A stretch of DNA of 64,000 bases from Ananas comosus (GCF_001540865.1 NC_033622.1:158220-222219); one strand, 5' to 3'; positions 11,422-21,427 are shown, counted from the first letter of the stretch. Notes: generated by a model not told the origin, from the sequence alone. Made by a program: numbers and translations.

Positions 11422-12198
11422 CCCTGCAAAATCAAACTTCATAAATGCACTTCAAGAACTTTTCTCTTTATATACATAACCCTGCCCTTGCAAAATGCTC
11501 CTCATTAAAAGAAATTGTCTAATACAAAACCAACCCCCAGCTTAAGATAGGGATATTTTGGAAGAAAATGCTTATATGAAAATTCAGATTTTACAGGGTT
11601 ATATATGTAAAAGTTTTGCATTTCAAAAAGACAAAGCAACAAAGGAAAGAAAGACATACACGTCAGCAAACTTGGTGCTCCCTTCACCTCTTATTCTGAG
11701 CAACCTTTCCCAACCAGGAGGTGGTTGCGCGATATTAGGTTTATCAATTGCCCATAGCCTACTGCCATCCTGAGATATATCTTCTGGATCTTCACATAAT
11801 ATATCAGGCCGCCACTCGCGGGCCCGCTCACATACAAAAGGTTCTTGCAGTATGTTTTCACGAATTTCCTCATATTTTTCTTTAGTCGGAATAAGCCGCC
11901 ATTTAAAACAAGTTGCACATTGTACAGTGAATGCCCCAATAGAAGGCAAAATTCGGTTTGCAGAATGGTTTTCCATATTTTCAGAAACTGCAAGCGCATC
12001 TTGACTTTCATCATTCGAATGTTCAGGGTTGTAAATAATCAGCTGATTTGACTGATCTTCAGCAGAAAGATCAGTATTATCCTTTGTATTAACCTCAGAA
12101 GTTTGAGATGACATTTTACGGCTCTTTTTTGAAGGTCTTGGGGATTTAGATTTATCCTTTTTTGGCTTAGGGAGAGCGCCTTCCATATTTGACTCCAT
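8008..12198 (-). CDS. Methyl-CpG-binding domain protein with CW-type zinc finger (MBD2/MBD4-like), 326 aa
   Basis: Plant nuclear protein predicted to read chromatin marks. Four coding exons: 11660-12198, 10501-10554, 9835-10007 and 8008-8222. They sum to 981 nt and join in frame. A lysine/serine-rich N-terminus (KPKKDKSKSPRPSKKSRK, likely nuclear localisation) is followed by a CW-like finger with C94, C97, C123 and C135 (CATCFKWRLIP, FVCERAREWRPDILCEDP). The MBD follows at about 145-200 (LWAIDKPNIAQPPPGW, RLLRIRGEGSTKFADVYY, then SPTGKRLRSMVEIQRYL across the second junction). The tail after PRPLQENYVRKRAPR is low complexity. Exon 3 must use the donor at 9834, because read-through stops about ten codons later. 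The start at 12198 is the first ATG in its exon. DNA methyl-binding is not certain: several plant MBD proteins of this CW class do not bind methyl-CpG. Confidence 0.92.
8569..9243. mobile_element. PIF/Harbinger-like non-autonomous element in MBD intron, TTA target duplication
   Basis: The ends are inverted: GGGCATGTTTGTTT on the left, and AAACAAACACACCC on the right. Directly outside each end is TTA (8566-8568 and 9244-9246), the target duplication expected of PIF/Harbinger elements. Subterminal sequence (AAGTGGA / TCCACTTCC) is also inverted. No transposase frame is visible in about 675 bp. It sits in the last intron of the MBD gene. Confidence 0.7.
10806..10862. repeat. (TA)n microsatellite
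   Basis: Near-perfect TA dinucleotide run, followed by a single N (10867) and the tail of a truncated MITE. This suggests assembly difficulty. Confidence 0.95.
10926..11162. mobile_element. MITE with long inverted ends in MBD intron
   Basis: The left end GCTACTATATATTGATAGTA, continuing to CTATCGAGTTTTT, is the inverted match of the right end AAAACTCGATAGTACC, continuing to GATAGTATAGTAGCC, over about 45 bp with few mismatches. A truncated right end of the same family (GTGCTACCGATAGTATACTAGCC) is present at about 10878-10900. The elements are separated by CTCTCT/TATATA runs. No coding capacity. Confidence 0.75.
11216..11374. mobile_element. Second MITE family, 30-bp inverted ends, in MBD intron
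   Basis: The terminal repeat begins AGGGCTACTGTGCTATTAGG at 11216-11245 and is matched in inverse at 11345-11374 with one mismatch. The 159-bp element lies between two (CT)n/(TA)n microsatellites (about 11167-11210 and 11379-11420). The interior has a further palindrome around CCATCAAAATTGATGG. Confidence 0.85.
11411..11612. repeat. Intron-biased inverted-repeat element (TTACATATATACCCCTGCAAAAT type)
   Basis: The left part reads TATATCCCTGCAAAATC. The right part reads GATTTTACAGGGTTATATATG, its approximate inverse. Similar inverted pairs occur in introns at 25791-26003, 27078-27299, 29385-29640 and 63600-63960. No coding capacity. Confidence 0.55.
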
Positions 12199-13489
12199 TA
12201 GTAGTTCTTCACCTGTGTCAGAGAACTTGAGATCGATTGCAAATTATGTAGAGCGATATCTCAAGAAATGGCTTAAATCATAAAGACCTTACAAAATCAA
12301 ATACACTGCATTTTGAATTGGTACCTTAACTTCTAAAGTTGTGGTTTTAGTACCTAATCGGATAGTGTTTGATTTAACTACCTATGTTAGAACTTTAACT
12401 TTATTTTTTACTTTTTTGACAAAATGTCTAGTACGCTCGATCGGATACTTCTAACATTTTGACGTAACCGTTAGATTCCAACAAAAATTGTTGAAGTTCT
12501 CTAAGATGAGAATTGATGAAAGGTGTGTCACAACAAAACCACAATAATTTTACAAGCTGCATCAACTGTAAGACATGCAAGCTTGGACTTGTTCTCGTTA
12601 TATATCTTAACTTCCTATAATTAAACAATAGCTAGTGAAACAAGTTATGAGGCCTTTAACGGAACCAACAAGCCTATGTAAAGCATTATGAGACTCATAA
12701 AGCCTTCACAATTATGCTTCAATTGCATCACAATTCACAACTGAAAGCCAACAAATCAACTAACGAACAAATTCCAAATAAATTCCAAAGGGTCGAATTC
12801 AATGACTTGGAGATAGATGGGTAATCCAACAGGCTTCTTGTCAAAAAAATTACTGATAATAATAAAAAATAAAAAACAGCAGTGCAAATTAGAACTTCAA
12901 TGTAACTTGCACGTTGGCATGCAAATAAAAGAACGAAGCAGAAAAAGTCTTTGTTACGATTTACTTATTTCTCTCGAGGTCAAATAATATATATACATAA
13001 GAAAGGAAGTACTTGGCAAATTGCACAATTATTATCAAGTAAATGTAAGTGTACAAGTGATGTCGATATGGTACTACTGTAAATGAGAAATTGAAGTATG
13101 TAAGTAAATGAACGAGAGACAAAAGATAAACGTAATACCAAACTAACCACATTGTAACTAAACCGCCCAAAGTAATAAATAGTAAGTAGTAAAGTGCATA
13201 GGATGTAACCGAACACTAGAAAGAAAGGATTTCTAATAAATAGAGACTATGATGAGGACTAGAAATACAGTACTCATTTATAAAATCCTTTAAAACATAA
13301 TGTGCAATAAAAATCCTCATATAACTAATCACTCAAAAGACAAAGTACAAGAAACTATCAAAAGAGCGAAGAAGGACAAGTCTTCCAAAAAGTTAAAAAG
13401 AAATCAGCAGGAATAGGAGATCAAAATTGTCAAAAAAGGGCAAAGCAATTCAAAATTGTTGCTAAAACATCAGATGACTTTTTTCTCAC

Positions 13490-13780
13490 TGGAGCTTGCC
13501 TCTACGGTACAGCTGCATAAGTGGAGCTTCTCAAAAGAGCCCCCCACTTCCTCTCCAACAGCTTCCAACTGCAGCTAGAAGCATAAGCTCCATATATGGA
13601 GCTTCTGGGTCATGAAGCCCAGAAGCTCATTTCAATTCCGCTCTTTTCAAAATCTCATTTTGATTCAGTTTCCATTCAGCAAACTACCAACTTTTGCTTC
13701 TCGAGCAGAGAAGCTGTTTCTGAAGCCACCAAAACAGGTGTAGTCTCTAGACTACAGTTAAAAGCACGAGCTTCTTGAAT
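13490..13780. repeat. Degenerate inverted-repeat block in MBD leader intron
   Basis: Many AGCTTCT and AGAAGCT words in both orientations (for example GGAGCTTCT, CAGAAGCTC, GAGAAGCTG, CGAGCTTCTTG). They suggest an old palindromic transposon such as a hAT-type MITE. Ends cannot be set. Confidence 0.35.
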
Positions 13781-14176
13781 CAAATATACCACCTTTCATA
13801 CCTTATTCCAACAGAAAAAAAAAGGCAATTTTTTTACCGTTATTCCCAAGTTAACTACCTGATATTACTTCAAATTAATAAGAGTCCTGTTAAGAGCAAC
13901 ACGAATCATATCAAAAATCTCCACAAGATCAAATCTAGCAGTTTTCATCATAAACACCGGTCAATAAATCCGCCCTCTTTGTTGCTCAATCACTAACCAC
14001 GTCGCATTAAAACATTTAGATCCGATCCCAAACAAGCACGGATCGGACCCAGCATATCCCAAAACACGGAAAAACCCTCCAGATCGGAGCTTCGCACTCC
14101 CCAAATCCAGCTCGATAACTACGAGAAATCGCGAGAAGAAAAAACAAAAAAACCAAAAACAAAAACCCTAACATAC

Positions 14177-14366
14177 CGCTGTGGATCCCGATCCTCGCCC
14201 CCGGCGTCGAATCGCCCAGCGACGGCCACGGAGGAGCTCGGCTTCGCCGTGTGGCTCGGGAACCGAGGAGGAGGTGGAGGAGGAGAGAGAGATAGAAGAG
14301 AGAGGGGGAGAGGAAATGAGGTGGGGGAAGTGTTCGCTCTCGATCTCGATCTCGCTCCCTCGCTCT

Positions 14367-14400
<34 letters not shown>

Positions 14401-14580
14401 ACACTGTTTTGTATCGATGTGGGTGCGTCGCCTTAGAGGAGGAGGGGATTGGAGGAGAGAGAGCGTTTCGGATCGGAGAATAGGGGACGGAGAGAACCAA
14501 AGAGAGAGTTTCCGTGCCCCAACCCCGACTCCTTCCCCGCCCCCGTATATCTTTCTATTTGCCCTGAACCCGGTCCACCA
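14177..14580 (-). other. Probable non-coding first exon of the MBD gene
   Basis: On the minus strand this GC-rich block, with a (GA)n/(CT)n run at about 14370-14401, ends in CAGCG|GTATGT at 14177, a good donor. The coding exon has an acceptor (ACACAG|GTGAAG) about 15 bases upstream of its ATG. A leader intron of about 2 kb therefore separates 5' UTR from the start codon. AACCCTAAC at 14164 just inside the intron is a telo-box-type motif. Long frames within the block are low-complexity products of the GA run. Confidence 0.6.
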
Positions 14581-14616
14581 CCTCATCATTCATGACTCCC
14601 TTTTTTGGGGGTGTAA

Positions 14617-14962
14617 ACTTCAAATACCACCCTAGGGTTTTGCACTATTTTACTGTAATTTCACCCTGCGATTTAAAATGCATGTGTCAATTTAGTGCTC
14701 TATAATTTTATTTTTTTTTTTCATCAGTCTTTCTATTAATTTTTTATTAAATTATATACAAAAAGCTTCAGATACTTTATCTATAGTTTATAAAATATTC
14801 TCTAATATTCTTTAGTTTTACCTTCATCACTAATTTAATAAAAAAATTAGTGGAGAGGATAATGAAAAAAAAAAATCACAGAGTACAAAAGTGATACACT
14901 TTAAAACACAAGATACTAAAGTGAAAAAGTACGAAAACACATAAATAGTATTTGAAGTTTTT
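14617..14962. mobile_element. MITE-like inverted-repeat element upstream of the MBD gene
   Basis: The left end AAACTTCAAATACCA is matched in inverse by the right end AATAGTATTTGAAGTTTTT, and the next 20 bases are also roughly inverted. A related copy lies at about 7100-7330. No reading frame. Confidence 0.55.
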
Positions 14963-16674
14963 CTTTTTTTTATGAAAAAAAAGTGAGTTAATTAGATTTT
15001 GAACTTGGAATATTTATAAAGCTCGTAGTTAATTGCATTAGAAATTTAAATACGGTGAATCTGTCTTATTATTCATCGTAGATTGATTATCTTCTTCGAG
15101 TAAAAGCAATACTAATTTTTCACTTTATTCATCCAAGTATCACTTTTATCACGTGGCTAATCAAACTATCTTTCTCAATACTAAAAATATAATGATTATT
15201 TCAATAATTAATTAGACAAGCGAAGTGTAATGTTTTTTTTTTTTTTTTTTTTGAGAGAGAGATAGGTAGCACGCTACCCGTTTTGTTTATTTCATTTAGA
15301 AATAAACTTAGCTGAAAATATGAATCAACTAGAATTTCTCATCTTTTAATATATATGTAGTATTTTTCATCTTTTAATAGCCAGCTAAGTATTGAGGATT
15401 GGCAACGACTATCCTGATGAAAAAATTTGTGCCAATGTTTTTTTTAAGTACCATAACAAAAATTATATTTTAATTAAATTTGTAGAATTATATGTCAGGC
15501 TCTTACTTTGTTTTGTCTAGTGATAACATATTATGTGCCCTGCATTAATTTGATTAAGATATAATTTCAATCTCGAGTCGGTGGATCATATTTCTATCAA
15601 CTTTTGTTAAACTCTTTTTGGCCCAAAAGTACTTATGAGCCCCTAGCCCAAGAGCATTTAGAAGCTCTTGATATTAAACCAAATTCAAATAAAGTTGAGA
15701 GAAATGGCTAGAATTTTTATTAGTAACCCAATACTTTAGATTCAAATGCAAGAATATATTTTAATTGAAGTAAAAGAGAAGATAGTCTTTCAAATATTAA
15801 TTCATCGCGTAAATACAATTTTTTAGTATTTATTATATGCTACGTATCATGATTATTAACCGTGCTAGAATTTTCTTTTACATCTACAATCTAAATTATC
15901 ACACAAATTTAATTACAGAACAGATTACATAACGGAAAGTCTATAATTAAAAAAAATCAAATCCCCACATCATACAAGCTTAATGATTAATAATTTTGAA
16001 ATAGCTCAAACATATTAGGCTGTTAATCAGCAAATAAATATGATCCATAACATAACACTATAACTATTTATTGAAAAATATAGTAAAACTTTCACCTCTA
16101 TAAATAGCATTTCTAAAGATACTAGGTAATAATAATAACGATAATAATAATTTAAAATAATACAATGTAATTATTATAGAATTTATATTTGGACCAGGTT
16201 CTAGTCTCAAGAGAGACCAAAACTGGTCCACAGTAGACCGGGTTCAGGCAGTAAATTTGCGGTGTCCCGGCCCTTTATTTCGTTCTTTCTAAAAATTCCC
16301 GTGTACCGGTTTCATATAACGTTCGTTGCACTTAACTGCGGGCCCCGCAGCTTTGACCTGTGATATTTCGCCCGTTACACCGAAGATCTCCCGTTCGCTT
16401 CCCCTGTATTCGCGAGCAATTTTACGCGGTCCAATAATGCGTACCCAAAAAAAGACCGAACCGGCACAGCGGTGGGTTCCACGCTGGGTGACGTGTACAG
16501 TGCGTACGTGTTCGCTGCGTGTGCCGTCGTATCCAACGCATCGCTCCCTTTGTCGGAGACACGCGCTCTCCACCCCCCCTGTAACGATACCTCGTCCAAA
16601 ATGAGGGACAGCGCCATCGCGTGCCGTAACGCGGACACGAAACACCGTTGCAATTATAGGATAGGATTTTCAGG
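14963..16674. other. AT-rich intergenic DNA with a LINE tail and a GC-rich island
   Basis: Contains the LINE 3' end at 15231-15310. From about 16195 to 16650 base composition becomes GC-rich, with overlapping frames on both strands and none recognisable. No gene is supported. Confidence 0.5.
15231..15310 (-). mobile_element. Very short LINE 3' end with poly(A) and hairpin
   Basis: A poly-T run (poly-A on the minus strand) is followed by GAGAGAGAGATAGGTAGCACGC and then TACC. The GGTAGC/GCTACC hairpin next to the tail matches the 3' end of the LINE at 43967-44548. The rest of the element is absent. Confidence 0.55.
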
Positions 16675-17361
16675 GAAAAAATTCTGTGGGGCCGAACCCC
16701 AAATTACTTAGTTTGAGGCCGGCCCCGATAGGCGCGCCATGGCGCAGGGGATAGAACAACAATTTTATGGGCATAATTTGAAAACTATACGATCAGCGCT
16801 ATACGGCCAATTCAACGGATGCCTTTCTCGGTGCTTTCTCTCTCTCTCCCTAAAAACAGTTTTTTTTTTTTTTTTTTTTTCCAGTCGCGTGACCGTCGGA
16901 TGGGCCAATGACGCCGATCTACATAGTCTCCAAACTAATTAATTTAAAAATTATATCCATAAAATTTTTGGTCTCCCAATATGGAAAGAGCAGTGAAATT
17001 TCGATATGCACCTAGCGTATTAATACTGAGTTCACGCTGGATGCACCAAAAATTATAACTTAATATGTTAGTATATATGTTATAATTTAAATTTATATGG
17101 TACATAATTCACGATTATTGATTTAAAAAATTAAAATCTTTAAATGATATTTTTTAATTTTCTAGAATAGCGTGGATAATTTTTATTACTTCTAATTTAT
17201 TTCAAAACCAAATAAAAGTTTAAAATTTTAACTTCTAGGTAATAACTCCTAAAAAATTATATATAAATTATTATTATATAAATTTATAAATTTAAAAATA
17301 AAAAATTAAAATTGGGAGCGGCCCAAACTAAGTAATTTGGACCGGTCTCATGGAATTTTTG
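16675..17361. mobile_element. Putative non-autonomous TIR element, about 690 bp
   Basis: The left end at 16675-16720 (AAAAAATTCTGTGG, then CCAAATTACTTAGTTTGAGG) is the approximate inverse of the right end at 17314-17361 (CCCAAACTAAGTAATTTGGA, then CATGGAATTTTT). The core 19 bp are nearly perfect. The interior is GC-rich on the left, with a poly-T run at 16860-16880, and AT-rich on the right. No transposase frame or target duplication was identified. Confidence 0.55.
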
Positions 17362-17741
17362 TCACCCACTGGGATCTAGGAAATTTTTTACAATGGGAAT
17401 TTCCAATAATAATACAACAAATTTCCACATAAAAAAAATCCGTTTTCTATGATTTATAATAAAGTTATATATATTTTCGAAAAATTCATAGTTCATTTAA
17501 TCACAATAGGAGAAAAAAAACAGAAGCAAAAAAAACAGCAGATCTAAACGTGGTGGGTTTAGAAAGAGAAAAGAACTGGTAATTCAACCTGTTTTCCAAG
17601 CAGAGGAATCGAACCACAAACACCTCCAATTCCTCTGTGGAGTAGGGAAAAGTACCAACAAAACACACAACCCAAAAAAAAAAAAAAAAAAAAAAAAAAA
17701 CAAAAACAAAAACATGCTCCCCTTGCACCACACCAATTAAT
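17362..17741. other. 3' flank of the 17742-18740 gene; poly-A/T runs
   Basis: AT-rich, with a 26-base A run at about 17675-17700. Probably includes the 3' UTR of the minus-strand gene. Nothing else seen. Confidence 0.4.
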
Positions 17742-18740
17742 TCACCAAGACCACATCATTGGTGTGGTTGTGCTCAGCAGAAGCTGCTGCTGCGGCGGCG
17801 CCTCCATGCAGTGGTTTTGCCATTGCCATTGCCATTGCCATTGCGTTGGATGTAACCTCTGATCTTCAACCCCACCATTTGAGGTGTTTATTTCCTCTCC
17901 TCTCCCTTTCCCTTCTTCTTCTTCTTCTTCTTCTTCTTCTTCTTCTTCCTCCTCAACTTCCATTGAAGAACCTTTCTCGGCCATCTCCACCGCCTCCGCC
18001 GATTCCGTGGAAACGCGCGCCCACGGAACCGGAGATCCGCCCTCTACTCGCTGGAAAAACCCATCTGCGCAAAATTTGAAGAGAGTTAGAGCAACTTCTT
18101 TTAATTTTGAGGAAATTTAGACCTTGTTACCAATCAATCCATCATCACATTTGCGCAACATTTACGCATCAAAATCCCAATTAAAGTAGTTCTCATAAGA
18201 AATCACAAATTAGAATAGATCAATTTTTCCCCATCAAAATTCCAACTAAAAATAGCTCAACGCTACACAAACAAACAAGAGAAGTTCACTGATAAAAACG
18301 AAATACTTACTCTTAAGACCGGGGATCAAATCGGAGCTTATTTGTAACGAAACGTTCGATCGATTGGGGCCAAGGAGTGGGTGTGAATCGATGGGCTTGT
18401 ACAACACAATAGCTCTCTCCTCGTTCATCAAAGGGAGATCCAACGATGAATCCCCCATCGCCTCTTCGATCTCCAAAGGTTCCCCCTCCTTTTCCGCGAT
18501 CGGAGCTACGTTAAACTCCGCGTCCTTCACGATTCGAATCGGGGGAGAATAAAAAAGAGGAGAAAATCTAGCTAAATTAGACGGAATCTCTGATGGAAAC
18601 GAACAAATTAGGGTGGTTTCTGGATTGAGAAATTAGGGACTTACCAATCTCCGGATCTTCGTCGCGGGAGAGGAGAGCGAGAACTCGAAGAACTCGTCGT
18701 CCGCCTCATCCAAGTCCCTCCTCTTCATCTTCGGAGCCAT
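17742..18740 (-). CDS. Conserved plant protein of unknown function, 210 aa, with QWxxHCM C-terminal motif
   Basis: Three exons: 18645-18740, 18311-18524 and 17742-18064; 633 nt in frame. The acceptor at 18524 is chosen because it follows a long pyrimidine tract and gives KIRRL|DAEF. Exon 1 encodes MAPKMKRRDLDEADDEFF and FSLSSPATKIRRL, which I recall as the conserved start of an uncharacterised plant family. Exon 2 carries ERAIVLYKPID and DLIPGLK. Exon 3 has an acidic run of about 15 glutamates from a (CTT)n repeat, then a QWQWQWQ tract from a (TGGCAA)n repeat running into QNHCM and a TTTPMMWSW end. The C-terminal pattern (Gln/Trp, HCM, then TP..W) also fits my memory of the family. Probably nuclear, given the basic N-terminus. 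No biochemical role is known to me. Confidence 0.85.
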
Positions 18741-19229
18741 GGAGATCTCTTCGTGCCCTAACCCTAACACTAATCCTAGAGAAACAAACGAATCGCACGA
18801 TCGCGATTCCCTAGGGTTTCTTCTCCTCTCACCCTCTCTCTCTTTCTCTCTCTACGCACTCAACTGAATCGATGGTGAGGAGAGGAGCTCCGTCGCCACG
18901 GCTATAAAGGGAGGAATCGTGCGGGAAGCTTCTCCCACGCTCCCGATGTTTCCAGAAGAATCGCGTACTCCCTTCGCGCGCTATGGTGGGAGCTTCGCGT
19001 AGAGATTTTTTTTTATTATATCTTTTTTCTTTTTTTTTTTAAATGGCGTAGGGCCACGCTAGTAAGTGGGCCACATACTACGCTTTGGGCCCGGCCTAAT
19101 AAAGCCCATATAGTCTTAGTCGCTCTATCCCCTCTACTCTTCCAATCCGATAAAAGGCCTCTTCTTCTCTATCCTCAAAACCCGTCTCTGTCGAAACCCT
19201 AGAAATCAAAAACCCTAATCCCAAACAGT
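18741..19229. promoter_or_regulatory. Shared head-to-head promoter with telo-boxes and TGGGCC (site II) motifs
   Basis: The two start codons face apart across 489 bp. On the minus-gene side are CCCTAACCCTAAC (about 18757) and CTAGGGTTTC (18811). On the plus-gene side are AAACCCTAG (19194) and AACCCTAAT (19210). Between them lie GTGGGCCAC (about 19066) and TGGGCCCGGCC (about 19087). Telo-box plus site II (TCP-factor) motifs are the known signature of growth-linked housekeeping promoters in plants. Exact transcription starts are not visible. Confidence 0.6.
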
Positions 19230-19721
19230 ATGCAACAACCCTCGTCTCCCACCTCTCTCCCCTCATCCCCATCCCCGTCCCCCTCTCCTCCTCCTCCTCC
19301 ATCCTCCTCCACCAATGGTCCCGGGAAGAAGCCGAAGCTCCCGAGCCCGGAGGAGGTGCTCGCGCACTACGAGGCGCAGGGGCTCGACCCCCGCGCCGCG
19401 TCGCTCAAGGTCATCGGCGAGCTCCAGTCCCTCCTCTTCCGCGCCCTCTCGGGGCGCCGCGGGAAGAAGGACCGGTTCATGGCCGACGCCGTGCGCAAGC
19501 TCGACAACGTCAACACCCGCCTCGCCATCGCCGAGATGAAGCTCGACTCCAAGCCCTCGCGCGCCGAAGCCCTAGCGATCGGGGTCGCCGCGGGGGCGCT
19601 CGTGCGCGGGGCCGAGCACGTGCTCCCCCACGTGCTCGGCGCCCTCGGGGCCCTGTGGGGCTCCGTTGCGGCCTCCACGGGAGCGTCGCCTCATCCTCCT
19701 CCTCCCCCTCCGTTTTCTTAG
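19230..19721 (+). CDS. Conserved plant protein of unknown function, 163 aa, single exon
   Basis: One uninterrupted, very GC-rich frame. Residues 1-35 are a serine/proline-rich low-complexity leader. The conserved part begins at KLPSPEEVLAHYEAQGLDPR and continues through ASLKVIGELQSLLFRAL, GRRGKKDRFM, RKLDNVNTRLAIAEMKLDSK and a glycine/alanine-rich segment (ALAIGVAAGALVRGAEHVLP) that could pack against or enter a membrane. The pattern (SPEE..HYE.QGLD..EASLKVI..LQ, KLD..NTRLA...MKLDSKP) matches an uncharacterised plant family as I remember it. The C-terminus is a proline run. It is transcribed away from the 17742-18740 gene, from a shared promoter. Function unknown. Confidence 0.85.
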   Translation: MQQPSSPTSLPSSPSPSPSPPPPPSSSTNGPGKKPKLPSPEEVLAHYEAQGLDPRAASLKVIGELQSLLFRALSGRRGKKDRFMADAVRKLDNVNTRLAIAEMKLDSKPSRAEALAIGVAAGALVRGAEHVLPHVLGALGALWGSVAASTGASPHPPPPPPFS

Positions 19722-20279
19722 ATTTTTTTTTTTTTTTTTTGCTTCGTCGTCTTCTTCCTCCTCCTCGTCGTATAAATGCTTTTGTTGTTGTGGGGTTTTT
19801 TTTTTTCTTTGTATTTTTTTCTCGGAAATCAAATTAAGTTTTGCGAATTGGGAGGTGAATGGATTGTACCCGGGAAATTTACCTTTTGATCTTCAATGAA
19901 GTTCTAATGTTGCGTCTATATTTATTTATTTATTTATTTATCTAATGCTAGTGGGTAAATACTCTTCGGAAAAAAGTATATAAAAATTTGTTTTTTTATT
20001 TTCCCAAGATATGTATTACTTTGTAATAATATAATATATAATATAACTCACAAATTTAGAGAGGTAAAAATAATATTAATATATTTTCTTAAAAAAATAG
20101 CGATATTTTAAAATAAAGAAATTTTAATTAAATGAATATAAAAATAAACTTCGCCGGGCATTTGACGCGCCAGCTCAGCGGATCCAGCTGGACACGTCCC
20201 AACGTTCTCCTCCGTTTTGTTTCGTTTATAAATCGGGGGTGTCCGAGCCCCCGATTCCGCCGCTCATTTCCACCACATG
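19722..20279. other. 3' flank and short intergenic spacer
   Basis: A T-run and (CTT)n-like tract follow the stop at 19721, then a TTTATTTATT tandem at about 19920-19940, then AT-rich DNA. No further gene seen. Confidence 0.4.
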
Positions 20280-20360
20280 ATGCAAACTTAGAAAGGGGAG
20301 AGAGAAACAAGAGAGAGAGAGAGAGAGAGAGGGGGGCGAGAGGGGAAAGGCAAAGAGAAA

Positions 20361-20400
<40 letters not shown>

Positions 20401-20499
20401 GAGAGGGGGAGGAGAGAGAGAAAGAGGGACTCTCGCTCCGTTCCCTTCTCCAACCTCCGATTCGGTCATTTTAGAAGAGAGAAAGAGGAATCGATTGAG
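20280..20499 (+). other. Probable non-coding first exon of the EFR3-like gene, (GA)n-rich
   Basis: A dense (GA)n tract (about 20308-20420) ends in ATTGAG|GTATCT, a fair donor. The first coding exon has an acceptor at 21812 just five bases before its ATG, so a leader exon and an intron of about 1.3 kb are required. The tract start is approximate. Apparent long frames here are dipeptide repeats. Confidence 0.55.
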
Positions 20500-20631
20500 G
20501 TATCTTTCACATGTTCTGGTGATTTTCCCGGGTAATTTGTTTGATACGAAATTCGGATTCGTTTAATTTCGTTTTTGGTTCATTTTTTTTGGAGTGATTT
20601 GGTGGGAAATCGGGTACTTGTATCAAAGAGA

Positions 20632-20949
20632 TTTGTAATTGCTTTTAATTCGACATTGTAACGTGAATTCCGATGGGTGAAAAGAGAAGACTAGCGTTTT
20701 GATTTGGTTACTTTTTAACCCATTTTTTAAGAAAGAAAAGAATGGATGGAAGTTTCTTGGATTTGGCCCTTTCAATTGAGGATTCTTCGATTTGTAATTG
20801 CTTTTAATTCGACATTATAATGGGAATTCCAATGGGTGAAAAGAGAAGATTAGGGTTTTGATTTGGTTATTTTTTAACCCATTTTTTAAGAAAGAAAAGA
20901 ATGGATTGAAGTTTCTTGGATTTGGCCCTTTCAATTGAGGATTCTTTAA
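20632..20949. repeat. Tandem duplication, period 159 bp, in EFR3 leader intron
   Basis: 20632-20790 and 20791-20949 are nearly identical, both running from TTTGTAATTGCTTTTAATTC to TCAATTGAGGATTCTT with a handful of substitutions. Non-coding. Confidence 0.9.
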
Positions 20950-21338
20950 CTTTTCTGGTAATCACCGTTACCTTTTCTTAAAGAATTGGTTCCTTTGGTG
21001 TAGTCCGTATCTTGAATGATTAAAATTTTGAAGAATTACAGGCATGACATTGTTGTGTTGCCAACGATATGCTCTCTTTGTTCTGAATGAATCAAAATTG
21101 CTTTTATTGTATACTTGATTTATGAATGCAATTTAGATGCTTGCAACTGCAACAATTGTGCGAACCATATGGATTATGTAAACCTTTTTTCTCCTGTAAT
21201 TTCTATTGTTTATCATTGTTTGGACTAATTTGGTGGAAATCATAATGACATAATGTGAATTATTGCAGCAATGATTGGCTCCCTGTGGTTGAAAGGAGTA
21301 AACTAGGGATCTGCTTCAAGTTATTCCTACTCCGTTTT

Positions 21339-21427
21339 CGAAACAGAAAAGAATCTGTTGAAGTTTTTTCCAGTTCGGCTCAATTCGAAACAGAAAAGAA
21401 TCTGTTGAAGTTTTTTCCAGTTCGGCT
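21339..21427. repeat. Tandem duplication, period 47 bp, in EFR3 leader intron
   Basis: CGAAACAGAAAAGAATCTGT, continuing through GAAGTTTTTTCCAGTTCGGC, occurs twice in a row with no mismatch over about 42 bp, indicating a recent duplication. Non-coding. Confidence 0.9.

Noticed and set aside
14119..14635. Long overlapping frames on both strands near 14.1-14.6 kb
   Set aside because: Mainly translation of (GA)n/(CT)n; the block fits a non-coding first exon of the MBD gene.
16289..16711. Several frames of 79-118 codons on both strands
   Set aside because: Overlap each other on opposite strands in a GC-rich island; no recognisable domain or splice context.
18530..18600. Acceptor CAGAG at about 18588 for exon 2 of the 17742-18740 gene
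   Set aside because: Would make a 57-nt intron and translate a pyrimidine tract; the acceptor at 18525 follows that tract and gives the expected KIRRL-DAE junction.
19315..19832. Alternative frames over the 163-aa gene
   Set aside because: Arg/Ser- or Lys-rich shadow frames of a GC-rich exon; only the 19230 frame has conserved motifs.
20128..20566. Frames of 75-144 codons in the (GA)n tract
   Set aside because: Arg-Glu or Leu-Ser dipeptide repeats; better explained as the EFR3 5' UTR.
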